Shown here in pieces: positions 10,705 to 22,700 of a stretch of DNA of 24,537 nt. The notes under the pieces were generated by a model. The model ran no database searches and was not told the origin of the DNA. It saw only the letters and a program-made list of their open reading frames with translations. A program made the position numbers and the translations under genes. Source of the DNA: Echinostoma caproni (lineage: Eukaryota > Platyhelminthes > Trematoda > Plagiorchiida > Echinostomatidae); contig UZAN01039793.1 of assembly GCA_900618425.1 (NCBI GenBank), forward strand, positions 34,384 to 58,920. The letters run 5' to 3'. How positions within the stretch are numbered: position 1 is the stretch's first letter; each line of letters opens with the position of its first letter.

Positions 10705-13674
10705 ATTGGGTCGATTGATTTGCATTTTTGATATAACCCAACTGGGTCAGAATAGTTATGAATAGCGTTTAATTTCACTTTTAATTTGCTCTGGACACAA
10801 AGAAATTTACCATATAATCTGTCATCAATCAATACTTCCCACATGTTGTAATGCAGACATTCTGTTTAGTGCACTACGGTCCAAAGATTGGAGGATATCT
10901 TGACGAGTAGTAGGCCTGAAAAGGACTCTGAATAGCAATACAAATTATACAGAATAAGTTATTCATATCTTCTATTTTGATTATTTGTCGCTAATTATTT
11001 CAGATGTGAATGATTACAGAATGTTCTGAGCAATTGAATGTAAATGAGCGTTGTCACTTTTAGATGGAAATCAATAATGAACATTTCCAAAGTTTCCGTT
11101 GGCAAGTTGGTGTTAAGGAATCAAAAAAACATTTTATCTCCAGTAAAACAAATTCGTGATTGTAGCTGCTGTAGCACAAAATGATTGAGCTTATATTTAA
11201 TAAATATTTGGATTTGTTTAGAGTTCATAAAGACACGGGAGTGTCAGAATGGCTTAAAAGAATTGCTAAATGCAATAGGATTCAACCGTATGATCGCCTA
11301 CTCACATTCAGGCCACTAGTCGCACTAGAAGTAATTCAATCAGTACAGTTTGACTGAAACTAGTAGCATGCTGATACTGCACCGATTAGTATTTTATCAT
11401 CGTGTTGGGTAATCCCTCGGGACCTGGTGAGATATACAACCTGCGTTACGTTTCGATTAAAAAATTGGTTGTTGGAATAGATGATCTGAACTCCATTCGG
11501 TGCGAGAGGGGCAGGGTGTATTTGTACTATTTGTTCCCTACATTGATTTTAATGAAGTAACGTTATGCTCTTTGTTTCACACAATTCGGAGTAGTTGTTT
11601 CCGCTCTGCGGACCAGTCTCTTGAGAACAATGATAAACCGCATAGGATATGACTTACATCTGACTGATCGTGAATCTTGAGCGCTCACTGAGTGAGTGTG
11701 TTTCTTATATAATGGGGTAAACATCCCATTCCCCCCCCAGTTTAACTGGTTAAGATCTTGCCTTTTAAACCCATGTAACTCGTCATTCGATGCGTCTGTT
11801 TCTACCTGTTTTTTTGTCCATTTTTTCCGGTGACGTGGCTGGCTGCCCACATTTTACCATCTTCCTCACTCCTAAGTAGCATGATTACGCATTTCGAATT
11901 AAGAAGAATAAAAGATGAACTATCTTATCATTCAGGAGCAACCAACTGGTTCAACGCTTTGGCGAGTATATTTGATGGTTATTTTTTTTAATAACGCAAC
12001 CTCACATGCATTTGTTTTGTTTGCTCATAGCAGTCTGGTTGTCAAGCTTCCGACATAAACTGACGGCGAAGTGTTGAATAACTGGCTGACTTGTGTGAGT
12101 GAATGTTCGTCGTAAAATACGCATTTGATCGGAAAATATAATTTGAAATAGCACCTGTGCGAGTCAATTTGCAAGCATGTAGCTCACACAAGCCCTGACT
12201 GGCTGACTAATGTCCCACAACTGTACTAAATTGATGCAAACCTATGCAAAACCTATTCAGAAGGTTTGTCGTACTAATACTCGAATTTCAAAACTAGAAA
12301 ATATGGTCTGTGCAACTTCTATGTTGGTCTCTAACCGAATATGATAAAATCAACCATAGGGTAAGGCGTTCACTATTTGTCTCTATAGAATTATAGCCTT
12401 CGGAGAATTAAATTGATCCGTTGTCAGAATGCCTGAAAGTAGCTTTCTAAACATTTGATGTAAAACGCACGTAAAACTCCCTGATATTTCAAGCACATCT
12501 GCAACTCTAAACAGTTTATTTGTCGAATGTTGGCCAAAGTGAACTGCTTACTGACTGACTTATCAGAAAAGTATTTACCTATTAATTGAGCTAATTTGTC
12601 ACTACAAATATAATCGAATATTTGAATGCACGAGGCGTGATACCTTAATTATGGAAAAAAATGCATACAGCGTCTATCTCCTATCTCCGTAATTATGTTT
12701 CGGAGAATCCCATGATAAATGTTAGTCCGGAAATTAGTAGCATTCCATTGATGTTTCTGCTCACGTATATTTTTAGGTTTTGATCCGTAATACTGCCCAC
12801 ACTAAACGTTTCCCGCTATCTTCAACACAACTTAGTTGTTTTGAAACCATTTCTTTATTTTTAAACTTGAGTAATTTTAACATGTAAAACAACATATGAT
12901 TGAGCATCAATGAAGCGTTGAACAACTTGAATGATGAAGATTATAACATATGTCGCTTTGCAATATTTCCGGTAGTGATGTCAATAATAATGAGGTGCAA
13001 ACCCTGCTTAATCAAGAACTGATTTATAAGGTTTTTCAAAGATACTTCTTCATCAAACACCTCCTTAGACTGCGCATTATCCCTGGTCTAGGTCGCAAAT
13101 TTCAGCCCAACGAAATGGTGCATATAAGTACATACATTACATGTTCATTCGTTGATGAACTAAATGCTATATTTTACTTTGAATTAAGATTCTCTGAGTA
13201 TGTTTATTGAATTTTTTGCATGTACGACCGTAATTCAGTGGATCCACAATAAGCGATCCGTGATAAGGCGTGGAACGTATGTGGGGATTGCAAAACGTGA
13301 CAAACAAGTTTATTTTCTACGCATGACAATAGTGCCAATGCAACACAATATAAATTACTGATTGCAGATGGGGTTAAAGTAGGAGGTGGAAAAATACTTT
13401 CATTGTTCGAAACTAGGGATTATAATTGTTCTCCACTTTGAAGGTTTTTTTTGTTAGGAGTAGGTCAACATTTTTTTCGGTGTTTCAGAACGGGTCACTC
13501 GTCTGCAGTCCGCAGTCATGGGAGCTTAGACCTACCTGGCATCGAGACCAGGGTGATCACGGACCACCAGATCCCATGCGAAGACTAGCCCTCGCACTCT
13601 TGAGGTTAAAACCTGAAAAGATCCCCAATCAGGCTTGCTCAGGGGCCTAGTTTCATTGGTAGGGAGGTCTTCTA
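10705..13674. other. non-coding stretch, no gene recognised
   Basis: AT-rich DNA with no recognisable gene. A run of eight C lies at 11731-11738. The minus-strand 95-codon frame at 11563-11850 and the plus-strand 86-codon frame at 12950-13210 match no known family. The short stretch 13490-13660 is richer in GC and may be repeat-derived, but has no clear structure beyond a GGTTAAAACC palindrome. Confidence 0.5.
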
Positions 13675-13681
13675 ATCATCC

Positions 13682-13913
13682 TTGTCATGGTAGTCTTTTG
13701 ATTGGCCGCTTCCTCCTTCCTGGAAATTGAATCATTGAATATTCACTAACAGGAATTAACACAGTTGGCGAAAAAATTGCTTTTTAAGTAATTCCTCCTC
13801 AAACCGTTTACAGATTACATAGATAACATTAGGAAACAGAACAGATTCTAAGACATATCACCAATCATTGGTAAGAGTTTGTCATGATCAACTAATATTT
13901 GTCTTTTGATTGG
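13682..13913 (+). repeat. pair of short direct repeats flanking unique DNA
   Basis: TTGTCATG followed by GTCTTTTGATTGG occurs twice: 13682-13705 (gap 3) and 13879-13913 (gap 14). The second copy also resembles the outer end of the fold-back element's right arm in inverted orientation, so these may be end fragments of one repeat family. Confidence 0.45.
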
Positions 13914-14171
13914 TTTAACTAAGTTACGGTCTCAGGGTGACTAGACGGCGGACGCACCCGGGCTTGATCAATAACGGACCATGGGAGTGCGTTAGAGTGC
14001 AAGGGTGTTCAACTACGCATTCTAGCAATAGTCGAAGCGATCGGTTAAAAAAGTTGACCCCTGACCTCTGCGCCCCAAAGCGCTTGATCCAGTCACTCGA
14101 ACTTCCATGGTTCGTCATGGATCAAGCCCGACGGTATCAGCCGTCCAGTCACATGACAAATGCTAGTTGAC
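13887..14171. mobile_element. fold-back / MITE-like element with long imperfect inverted repeats
   Basis: The left arm (13937-13998) and the reverse complement of the right arm (14094-14152) match over about 57 bases at roughly three quarters identity. Shared blocks are GTGACT, GACGGC, GGGCTTGATC and ACCATGG in the same order. The outer end of the right arm (14145-14171) also matches 13887-13913 in inverted orientation at about 21 of 27 bases, with a 23-base interruption on the left side. The interior is about 95 bases. No transposase frame is present, so it would be non-autonomous. No clear target-site duplication was seen. The open frames on both strands here are by-products of the palindrome. 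Confidence 0.6.
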
Positions 14172-15709
14172 TATGAAAAACTTACCCACGCTTGGTGCTG
14201 TGTCTAATCGTGATCTATTACTGGGATCAATTATTTCATCAATTGTTTTGTTATAAATGCTGTGATGGGTATCTTTTGCATGTTGAGAAGGATGTAAATT
14301 AAAAAAACAAAAAGATTATGCCTTGCACAAATTAACCTTGGTCACTCAAATATGCGGGGGTTTGGAGACTATTTCCATTGTGGCCACAATACGCAACTGC
14401 ACGTTTCTAGGTCATCTTGATTGAACTACCTATGGGGAACGGAAATTTTTGGTCACATTTATGATGGTGGTTAGTGTCAGCAAAATTCAAAATGACCGCG
14501 CTTGCGATGGGCTTAACCTCACTAATTCCTACGTGCCTACGGATACCGTCAGCCCGGCGGCTATTATTCTGGACTCCACAGGAACGAGTAAATTAACCGT
14601 TACGGAAAGAGTAAGCGGAATTAGGCGTTCTTTCCTTTAACCAATGGTACACTAATGAGTTGAATGTAAATCAAGTTTGGAGTTCGGCGACGTGGAATGT
14701 TTTGTCGATAGCGTGCTCTGGTCCTTTAAGCACAACCGTTTGCTAACGTTTCATCTTTCAATTGATAAGAAAATATACCTAGCCTTTCTCTAAGCTTCAT
14801 TGTGGTCTTGGAGATTTCTCGTGTGTCTTTGTGTTATACAATTCAATAAGTTCTCTAGGTATTTATCTTATATAATGACGTTCTGCCGATTTTGGAGTTT
14901 GATAATCATCATGTCCTCCGAGCACATCATTTATGCTCTATTAAACAAAAAAAAACAGATTTGTCCGTAAGTTAAGCAGTTCGCAGCGGAAGTAGTGAAT
15001 AAGGTGTAAATTTCACGTTGTACGGGCTACTCAAAGTGCGTGAGANGAGAATATCATTCCACTCAGCTCGATCGTGGAAATGTGTAGCTTTCCATGCCAC
15101 ACTGTGGCCGAATGTTTGGAATATCTTCTAGAGAATGTGTGGATGACAATAACTCAGCATAGCGTAAAGGTCACATTTGGTCTCTNATAACAAAAACCAC
15201 CACATTGGTTCATCTTATGTCACATTTATCTCCACGAATGTTCCCATTAATGAGAAAAGTGAGCTTGTTTATCACTTCGTTTTGTAATCATGTGTTCTAC
15301 AAGACTGTTTACTCAAATGTACAAATCCATAGATCTTGTATATTAGATAACAGTTTCTTCAAAGTTATTCGTCTACGAAGCGTCATTGATTAGATATTAA
15401 AATAAAGCTACTATTTTAAAAAAGTCCTCATATCAATGTTTTAAGCTCAGCAGGTGCTGTTTCATGCAGGGTTTACGTTTGATCAGTTACTGGAACAGAA
15501 CCAGCAGCTTCTGGTTCAGTTGGTTCGATATGCTAAGCATTCATAACACGGACGCCTAATATCTTGGTTTGTTCTAGTGATAAGTACAATGAATAAACTT
15601 TCAAACACACGGAAAACGATAAACCTGTTGGAAATAATGTGGACACATTGTAGCTTGGGACGCGGATGTTATTCTCAGTGTGTTCTTCGAGCTGGAAGTG
15701 ATGTTTGCA
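14172..15709. other. non-coding stretch, no gene recognised
   Basis: No gene, RNA or repeat was recognised apart from short A and T runs. Two ambiguous bases (N at 15046 and 15186) mark lower-quality sequence. The short open frames at 14449-14640 and 15205-15393 have no family resemblance. Confidence 0.5.
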
Positions 15710-15743
15710 GACGTTTCGTAGCCAGGCTAGGCAACACCATCAG
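15710..15743 (-). ncRNA. hammerhead-like motif, possibly from a Penelope-like element
   Basis: On the minus strand CTGATGG (15743-15737, A9 changed to G) and one T lead into helix II, GTTGCC (15735-15730) with GGCTAC (15723-15718), giving five pairs and one T-T mismatch. It is followed by GAA-ACGT-C (15717-15710). A palindromic ACGT as a minimal helix III before the cleavage-site C is the arrangement described for small hammerheads of Penelope-like elements, which act as dimers. Helix I is not convincing, and loss of A9 should cripple the core. I infer a dead relic. The 84-codon frame across it on the plus strand (15577-15831) is then not a gene. Confidence 0.4.
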
Positions 15744-18700
15744 TTGTACGGACGATCTGGTCTCAGAGGGAACACGAAGCGTACTCTCACTGTTGTGGAG
15801 TTCCCCACCCACTCCACCCGCGCGAAAATGAAACAGCTGTTAATTGCTTTTTGTTGTACATCATGCAAACGGGTATCAATTATTTAAGGAATAGGATGAG
15901 CAAAACAATCATCAACTATGAAAGAGTTGAAGCCATATATAGAAATGAGCAGTAAACCATTTTATTGTAGTAGTATAGTAGTAGTATAGTGAGCTAAAAT
16001 TGTAAGCTTATAAAATTTGTTTTATAGACTGACTGATACCGACACACACACACTCAGTTATTTTGAACAATGTGCGACCAAAATGAAACTTTATAAATAG
16101 GCAGAGGACCAAAGATCTGCAAGCTGATAAACAGCCGACCAGTACCGGGCGATCATTGCTCATCAACAGTTATTATAGCACAGTGTAAGACCATGAGTGG
16201 GCTGGATTTGCATTCGTCCCTTTTCAGTAGAGCTGAGTGATTGATTTTAGATTGTAGTGTGGAAAGAACATTGATAAGCTATTAGGCCTGATGATGTGTC
16301 ACTGTTTCGTTTTTAAATGAACTGACTTCATTAGAATATCCCTTCGAATAATTACAGTTCAATGCACATGGAATGGTGCAAGAGTGTCAAGATGCACTAC
16401 GGTCAGTTACAAATGATTAAGCCGTGGAAGAAATATCTTGATTCAGTTAACAGCTAATCTGATCGTTCCTGGGTTGAGGCTATTCTGAACGAACAGATTT
16501 GAACGTTCTCCAATTCCACATATTGTTCACTCTGAGTTAACACATCAACTTGACGGGTACATGAAGACATGAACCAAACAGAGATTTATCACTGAGGAGC
16601 GCAATTTGTGTAGAACTTTAAAAAATAGCTCAACAGTTACATTACCGACTTGGTTTGACTATCTTCGAACTTTATTTCCGTTCTATTGATACCCGCTTTT
16701 TAGAAATGTGATTCTGTTCCGGGAAAAGATGTGTGTCAGGCCTTTGATCAGGCCTGTCGGATGTCAGAATCGTGTGAAAATGTAAACCATCCGTCTGCGT
16801 AAAAATACTTTGTATTTAAGGGTCATTTATCAATGACGAACGTACATAAATTGGAGTAAACAATGAAGGTCAGAAATGTACGCATAGAGAATAATAAATC
16901 CTGGGGTTTGAAACAGATTTGCCCGGGAAACTCTTTTGTAACCGCTACATGCCGACAAAGTATTCAGTGATGAAAGGATATTGTGGTACAAAACCGATCT
17001 TTTCAAACGCTATGATTGCAGCTGGGGCTGAACATTTTATCTCGTATATAAAGCCTTTAGTCAACGTTTCTGTCTGAACGCATGGAACATTGATTTCAAA
17101 CCGTTTTAATCATTACTGTATACAAATTGAGGACTAACTGTTAAACCTGAGAAGGAAAATCTTCAATTCCACGCTCTGAACTAATGAAAGATCTTAGGCA
17201 CCGGTCACTCAAATGACATGACTAGTTTGAATTGGTAGTCCAATGAATGACCGTAACTCGTTGAATGATTCCAACTGGTAGCTTGTACGGAGCCAATGAA
17301 GTGATGCATATTTTACTCTGATTGACCAGGAACGTTGCCTTGCCCGTGGAGTTGCATTCAATACGAAAAGCTAGGAACGGTTCCGACGCGAACAAACACT
17401 AGACTTCAAACATCAGATTTGGCTTCTTGAAATTAATAATAATAATTACTATTATTACTGGGCAACTTTGCAATACTTTGCATCTTAAATTTGGGTGAAT
17501 TGGTTCCTAACTCATGAGAACCATTTCCCGGTATATGTACTGAATAGGGTATTCTGTTTTTTGATATTTTCTTATCATTCATTCACCGGTGGGTGGCACA
17601 ACGGCACAATGTAACCAGCACGAGAATCTTTATCAGTTAGACAAATCACAATGGACCAGTCTTGGCATGGATTTTGACAATTTCGCATTTTACACTAAAT
17701 CATTCAGTCAATGATCAGAAGACAGGAAAGGATGGGTTTCTCGTCCTGTGGACTGTAATTCAAGGACTGCCAAGGAAGAGTGTTTTGCTTCTAGAATACA
17801 TACTTTTGTTATCACAATGCTGAGTTATTGCTTAAATGCACAATGACTTAACCAATGACTTAACCAATTCAAACAAGTCGCAATCAAAATCTTGGACCCA
17901 CTGCTATTCAGACTCGAAATGGGTACAATGATCCCGGTCCCCGTGTCCCATCTCATAGTGTGTCCAGCCAGGTCATTACATGAAGCCCATTGCGGCGATT
18001 TCCAATGGCGTAATGCATCGAGCATGCCAAAAGGTCATCAGTCATTTCCAGAAGTGACCTTGTCCCTCTCTCCGCTCTTTGTGCTTCTCAAACACGTGAC
18101 AGACAATGTTGTTCTCTGTCTCTCACTTCGTCATCTGGTGACCCAGGGAATTCTTCAAGAAATGGATTAAAATTACTCGGTCTGATTTCGTCCCCACAAC
18201 ATGTGTGCATATTTTCAAATTAAAATAGTGTTTCCCTTTTGAGCGCGACGCAACATTCCATGATAAAGTTGCATGGGCATGCTAAATCTCGAACAGGAGT
18301 AGTTTAGATTGCGTTGTATTGCATATGCCAGATGAACTTTCGTGAAAACTCAGGGACATTACAGTCTGGATCCGGGTCACACATTGACCGTCAATTTCAG
18401 TAGAAAGCCAGAGAAGTTAGATAGTTGTAAAACCAAAATGTAAGATGGAGTTTCACGCCCGAAAGTTCGCGTATTATACTTTGATTGCATTGTTTCTGAT
18501 AGTAAGTAGTTGAACATTATCTGTACATTGTGTTCCTGTTTAAGTAGGTAGATAAGCACGCAGTCAGTTATACAGTACGTTTCTTCTAGAGGGTATATAT
18601 GTAGCTGGTACATAGACTGGTTAGCAACCAGAAGCGGGCAACACGTGGAAAGGCGGGCAAGCAGACAGGCAGGCCAAGAACTGGCTCAAACGTCGCACGA

Positions 18701-18886
18701 CGTCCGAATGCAGTCAACGAATCAGTCAGTGAGCTGACGACCATTGATAGTGTAGTCGAGTCAGTCCGCATGTGAGCTAGCTTGCAGCATCTGTCAATCA
18801 ATCGATCAATAGCTTTAGCTCCGATCACTCGGATTGAAAATCGGAAAATTTACTCCAGAGCGTCACACATCCGACAGTGGTACTGT
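15744..18886. other. non-coding stretch, no gene recognised
   Basis: Simple repeats include TAG-rich DNA at 15967-15990, a short CA run near 16043-16052 and an AAT/ATT palindromic run at 17433-17458. The 92-codon plus-strand frame at 17892-18170 was inspected and resembles no known protein. No RNA gene was recognised. Confidence 0.5.
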
Positions 18887-19032
18887 TGGCGTAGTGGTTT
18901 GGCCCCGGTCATCGGCGTGCTTCGAACTCAACGGTTCAAGCCCCGCTACCGCCACCCAACTTTAGTGGTAGACAGCTTTGCTGCCATACGGTTCAATACC
19001 ACTCCTGACCTAGCGGAGCCTTATGCGGTTCG
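18887..19032 (+). repeat. tRNA-derived SINE, copy 1
   Basis: An A-box-like TGGCGTAGTGG (18887-18897) and a perfect B box GGTTCAAGCCC (18933-18943) form an internal RNA polymerase III promoter with suitable spacing. Downstream, ACCGCCACCCAACTTT and GTGGTAGACAGCTTT (18948-18977) recur with two changes in the minus-strand copy near 20427-20460. The similarity continues, more weakly, to about 19032. Two related copies within 1.6 kb show that it is a dispersed repeat and not a single tRNA gene. The open frame over it (18782-19075) is incidental. Confidence 0.65.
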
Positions 19033-20376
19033 CCACTCTAAGTTCCGGGGCTTAGGTTATCGGTTATTTGAATGAGAAGCATCATTGTATCTTCGGATAC
19101 AGAACTATCCAACCAAATATTTCAAGATTTGCTTTTAAGAGCATCCACTACTTGTGGCAAGCCGCGACTGCGCAATGTCGCAGTAAGACATGATTATCAT
19201 TATCCAACCACAACTTTCAAAGTATATTTCAAAAGTGTACTAATAAAAGTCTCACTCATACTAAACCGATTTAATTGAGCAACACAACTTGAAGAACAAG
19301 CTCACTTTTCGTAATTCATAGTCAACATTTATTTTATTTATTTATTTATATTTATTATATATATATATTATATATTTATTTATATCTCATTCACCCAGTG
19401 TCTCTTTTCTTATTATTGTTGTGGCGTTGGCACTACGCTTTTCCGCAAGCCAGAGATATACTGTATATAGATAGCTTTTTGACTAGAATGCTGTTCTATG
19501 CTTGACAGCCACGATCTGAGACCGACTGACCCACCGGAAACACCNACAAAGCAAATAAGAGAACCAAGAATAATAACATAAGAAATCTTCATAAACTGGA
19601 GTCAGAATGAGTGAACTGTACAAGTAAGTTTACTATCTACCGCACGTTCTCCCTATTTTTCTGTCTCGCTGGTGCATTCTTATGACAACAGGACAAATTG
19701 ATATATAGAATATCGTGTTTGGTTTAACCAATTCGAAGGGTTCACACACATCCAGAATTGTTGGGATTTCCTTGAAGTACATATCGAAAACGCTTATTTG
19801 AAACAAATTTCTATGATGAACGACAAAGAGCACTGGAAAGTTGTTTCGTTCTGGTGGGGGGACTCGTCAGCAGTGCAGCCCCAACCGGCAGTCTTGCATA
19901 AGATTCTTCAAGGTGCGTTAAATATTCATGATAACCTATTGATAATTCCATTCGGGGAAAAAGTAAATTAGTGTTATAATGGTTCGGAACTTACTTCGAT
20001 TGTGTGTTGGTGCACACGCGCACAAATGCAAGCCTATACGTTGAGAAAAAGAGTTCAGTTCGCGAGGACTTCATTCTGTCATTCGTTCTATTGGTACGCT
20101 AAATCATAGTCAATGATATGCAATAAAAGGGTGACAACTAACTACAGAAACGAGCTGGTTCGCTTTGTTGCGTTGTTTGCAGTTTGCTCAGTGGAACGTT
20201 CCAAGTAATAAAAGAATAATTCTTACTGAAATGAACTTTCAATCGGAACGGGAAACTTGTTTTATACCACACAATTTCGTGTGCTGAACAATAGACGGAG
20301 AAAGCGCCCTTAGTCATGAGGATCTGCTGTTGAATGGTGGAAACCGTTAACATTATCCCAGGTACTTGGATTGACA
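19033..20376. other. non-coding stretch between two SINE copies
   Basis: This contains an AT-only low-complexity tract (19328-19386) and an ambiguous base at 19545. No gene was recognised. Confidence 0.55.
19328..19386. repeat. AT-only low-complexity tract (TTTA/TA)
   Basis: About 59 bases consist only of A and T, in TTTA and TA units. This is simple-sequence DNA. Confidence 0.85.
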
Positions 20377-20490
20377 AATCACATAAAGCCCCGATAATTT
20401 AGGTGTGGTCTTGGACCGGACGACCAAAAGCTGCCTACCACCAAAGTTGGGTGGCGGTGGTGGAACTCAAACCTCCAGTCATAGGATCCA
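20377..20490 (-). repeat. tRNA-derived SINE, copy 2 (5' part decayed)
   Basis: Read on the minus strand, the core ACCGCCACCCAACTTT plus GTGGTAGGCAGCTTT matches copy 1 with two changes. A B-box-like GGTTTGAGTTC (20473-20463) sits where copy 1 has its B box. Similarity continues to CTTTATGTGATT (about 20388-20377), matching CTTATGCGGTT in copy 1. No A box is recognisable at the expected position, so the 5' end is truncated or diverged. Confidence 0.6.
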
Positions 20491-22655
20491 AAGCACGTCT
20501 GTGACGTATTCGAGTTTTTGGGCCATTTTTTTATGTGGTCCAGGAAAATAGCATCTAAGTGAGTTTTATCAATATGATAATTATGTGATTAGGGCCGATA
20601 CATGAAGCTGAAGTTTATCGTCTATAAATTTGCGAAGTCGAAGATAATCACCGAATTGATTTAGGTAATCACACACAGGAAAACTACACGTATCCATTTC
20701 CAATCATTGGTTTTGAAAAAATAACTGTTTCGATTTATCATTCAGCCTTAGCCAGAACGAATCAGTTGTAGAATCACCAAATGGTGTAGTAGAGAGGGAG
20801 AGAGACGATACTGGTTTGTGAATACCTAAATAATGGGAGAGTGACACGGAACAAATATGAAGTCGACGTCAGTTTTTGTCTAGATTTTTCCCTATGGAGA
20901 CAGTGCTATGATCAGATTTTATCGAAAACCGGAATGGTCGTTTTATCAATTATCAGACCATCACGTTTGCTATTTTCTCTCTTTTCTTCTTCATTTTAAA
21001 TAATCTAGCTTAAAAACGCCTTCTGAAGCTAAGGCAGGTCCAAGCAATCGAACTCCCACCTGCTTCAGTGCATCTTGTCTGCTTGGAGGCAGAAAATGCT
21101 CTATGATCTGCTGAGAAATAACATATATCAGTGACGGACCCATTGACGTATTTCGCACTCACATAGTTAGACAAGATTTTGCGTTCAATGCACAAAAAAT
21201 AAATTTGAGCTTCAGGTTTAATCCTCATACTATTTTTTGTTTCTTCCTTATTTTATATGGCATCTATCCTAATTTGCTTCAATTCAGCTCTCAATGAGTA
21301 TTAGCTTCAGGCACAGATTTATAACTTCAGTAGTTCTGCAATCATGTGCTTAAAGTGATGGAACAGTTTACATCAGACAACTTTCACATAACTATAAAGA
21401 AAAATCATTCTCTGATCTGCTTCTCATGTTTCGGTTACGACTTGTGGATCACAAAGAAGAGAAAGATCCGAGAAGACAACTAATAAGAACCGGACATGAA
21501 AGTGTATGCCCTGTCGACGTGTTTTCCTTTTCTCTGTTTTGTGAGCTAGCTGTTCCGATAAATAATCCCCAAAAAGCTCATCTAAAAAGCAAGTTTACCA
21601 TATTTGGTTTATCCTCAGCCATGATTAACAGACCGAGTTTCATAGATTTCTATTTATTGGTAATCTGAAATAGAAAATTGTAGGTGTATATCAACCCATA
21701 AAGTAGGAATTTAAGACCAAGAAAGTGGCCCTCGTAAACCATGCGGAACAATGTAATTAACATTGATCTATACCCTCCAAATTCCAAATATCCGAAAGAT
21801 TTATGTGTTCAACATTCACGAGATGCAGATTATGTGAGGTCGTTTATCACTACATTTGGGAGTCGTGTGAAAATGATAAACGATCGGGATATGTGATTTG
21901 TTTAACATAGACCGACATATTGTTGCCGAACATGATTTGGAGTAGGACTGTTGGACAATGCTTAGATACATTATTTATTCAAACGCTTATCTGTGATCAT
22001 GGTAATAAACCTAAGTAGTCACAAAGTTTATTTTCTACTCAGTATGAAGAACGTACTAATGGGTCCTAACTTTGTAGCCTGAGAAGTAGATGGGTATATT
22101 ATACCTTCTTACACTCAAGTTGTGGGAAGTTATTATTCTACTGAACGACAGAAAATTAGTTTACCATCCTCGGAAACCGAAAAAATTGTTATATTCTGGC
22201 AAAATCCGCTATATCTTATATATAGTTTCAAATGCATTTACCTGATGACCCACAATAAAATAACACAGTGATCAACTTTATCTTCCCAAAACTTGAAAGT
22301 ACTGTACAGCGAAAAGTAGTGAGAATGCAAAATAACATGGCACCTTTAATTTAGTTCCTAAGATTAAATCGTCTATTATCTCCAAAAGCGCTCATTGTTA
22401 GTCCACCTGAATTTCCATTTACAAAATAAATGTGGACAAAAGCCGTCTGCCAGAATAGTGATGACATCACGTGATCACGCACTGATACTTGGTTTTGAAT
22501 GGAATAATCGATCGATCAAGAGTTCATCCCTTTGGCTTGTGCCTGTCTTAAACATATGGGCCAAACGTTTCAAGCCTGATGCATGCACAATAATAATGTT
22601 TACATTTCGATAGTTGTCTAGGTCTGTACTGATGTTTTCCTTATTTCTGCTTTGA
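20491..22655. other. non-coding stretch upstream of the kinase
   Basis: No gene was recognised. The 80-codon plus-strand frame at 21426-21668 and others are unlike known proteins. A TATA-like stretch (about 22213-22226) lies about 450 bases before the kinase start, but nothing ties it to transcription of that gene. Confidence 0.5.
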
Positions 22656-22700
22656 ATGAACACTTTCCAACATGCCAACAAATCAAGCGGAATTCGATGA
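22656..22700 (+). promoter_or_regulatory. short upstream ORF overlapping the kinase start
   Basis: An ATG at 22656 in poor context (T at -3) opens a 14-codon frame that ends at TGA 22698-22700, past the kinase ATG at 22672 and out of frame with it. If the transcript includes it, it could reduce translation of the kinase; the kinase ATG has A at -3, so leaky scanning is likely. The transcript start is unknown. Confidence 0.3.

Noticed and set aside
11440..11460. CGAAACGTAAC on the minus strand as a hammerhead 3' core
   Set aside because: No CTGATGA upstream at suitable spacing.
13924..14170. Overlapping open frames on both strands
   Set aside because: They follow from the inverted-repeat structure and encode nothing recognisable.
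15577..15831. 84-codon plus-strand frame with a protein-like central part
   Set aside because: Its centre coincides with a hammerhead-like fold on the other strand, so conservation there is more likely RNA-level and element-derived.
16283..16310. CTGATGATGTGTCACTG as a hammerhead core
   Set aside because: No GAAA follows at the right distance and no helix II forms.
21030..21070. Minus-strand GAGTTCGATTGC as part of a tRNA gene
   Set aside because: Only a partial B box; no A box and no cloverleaf.
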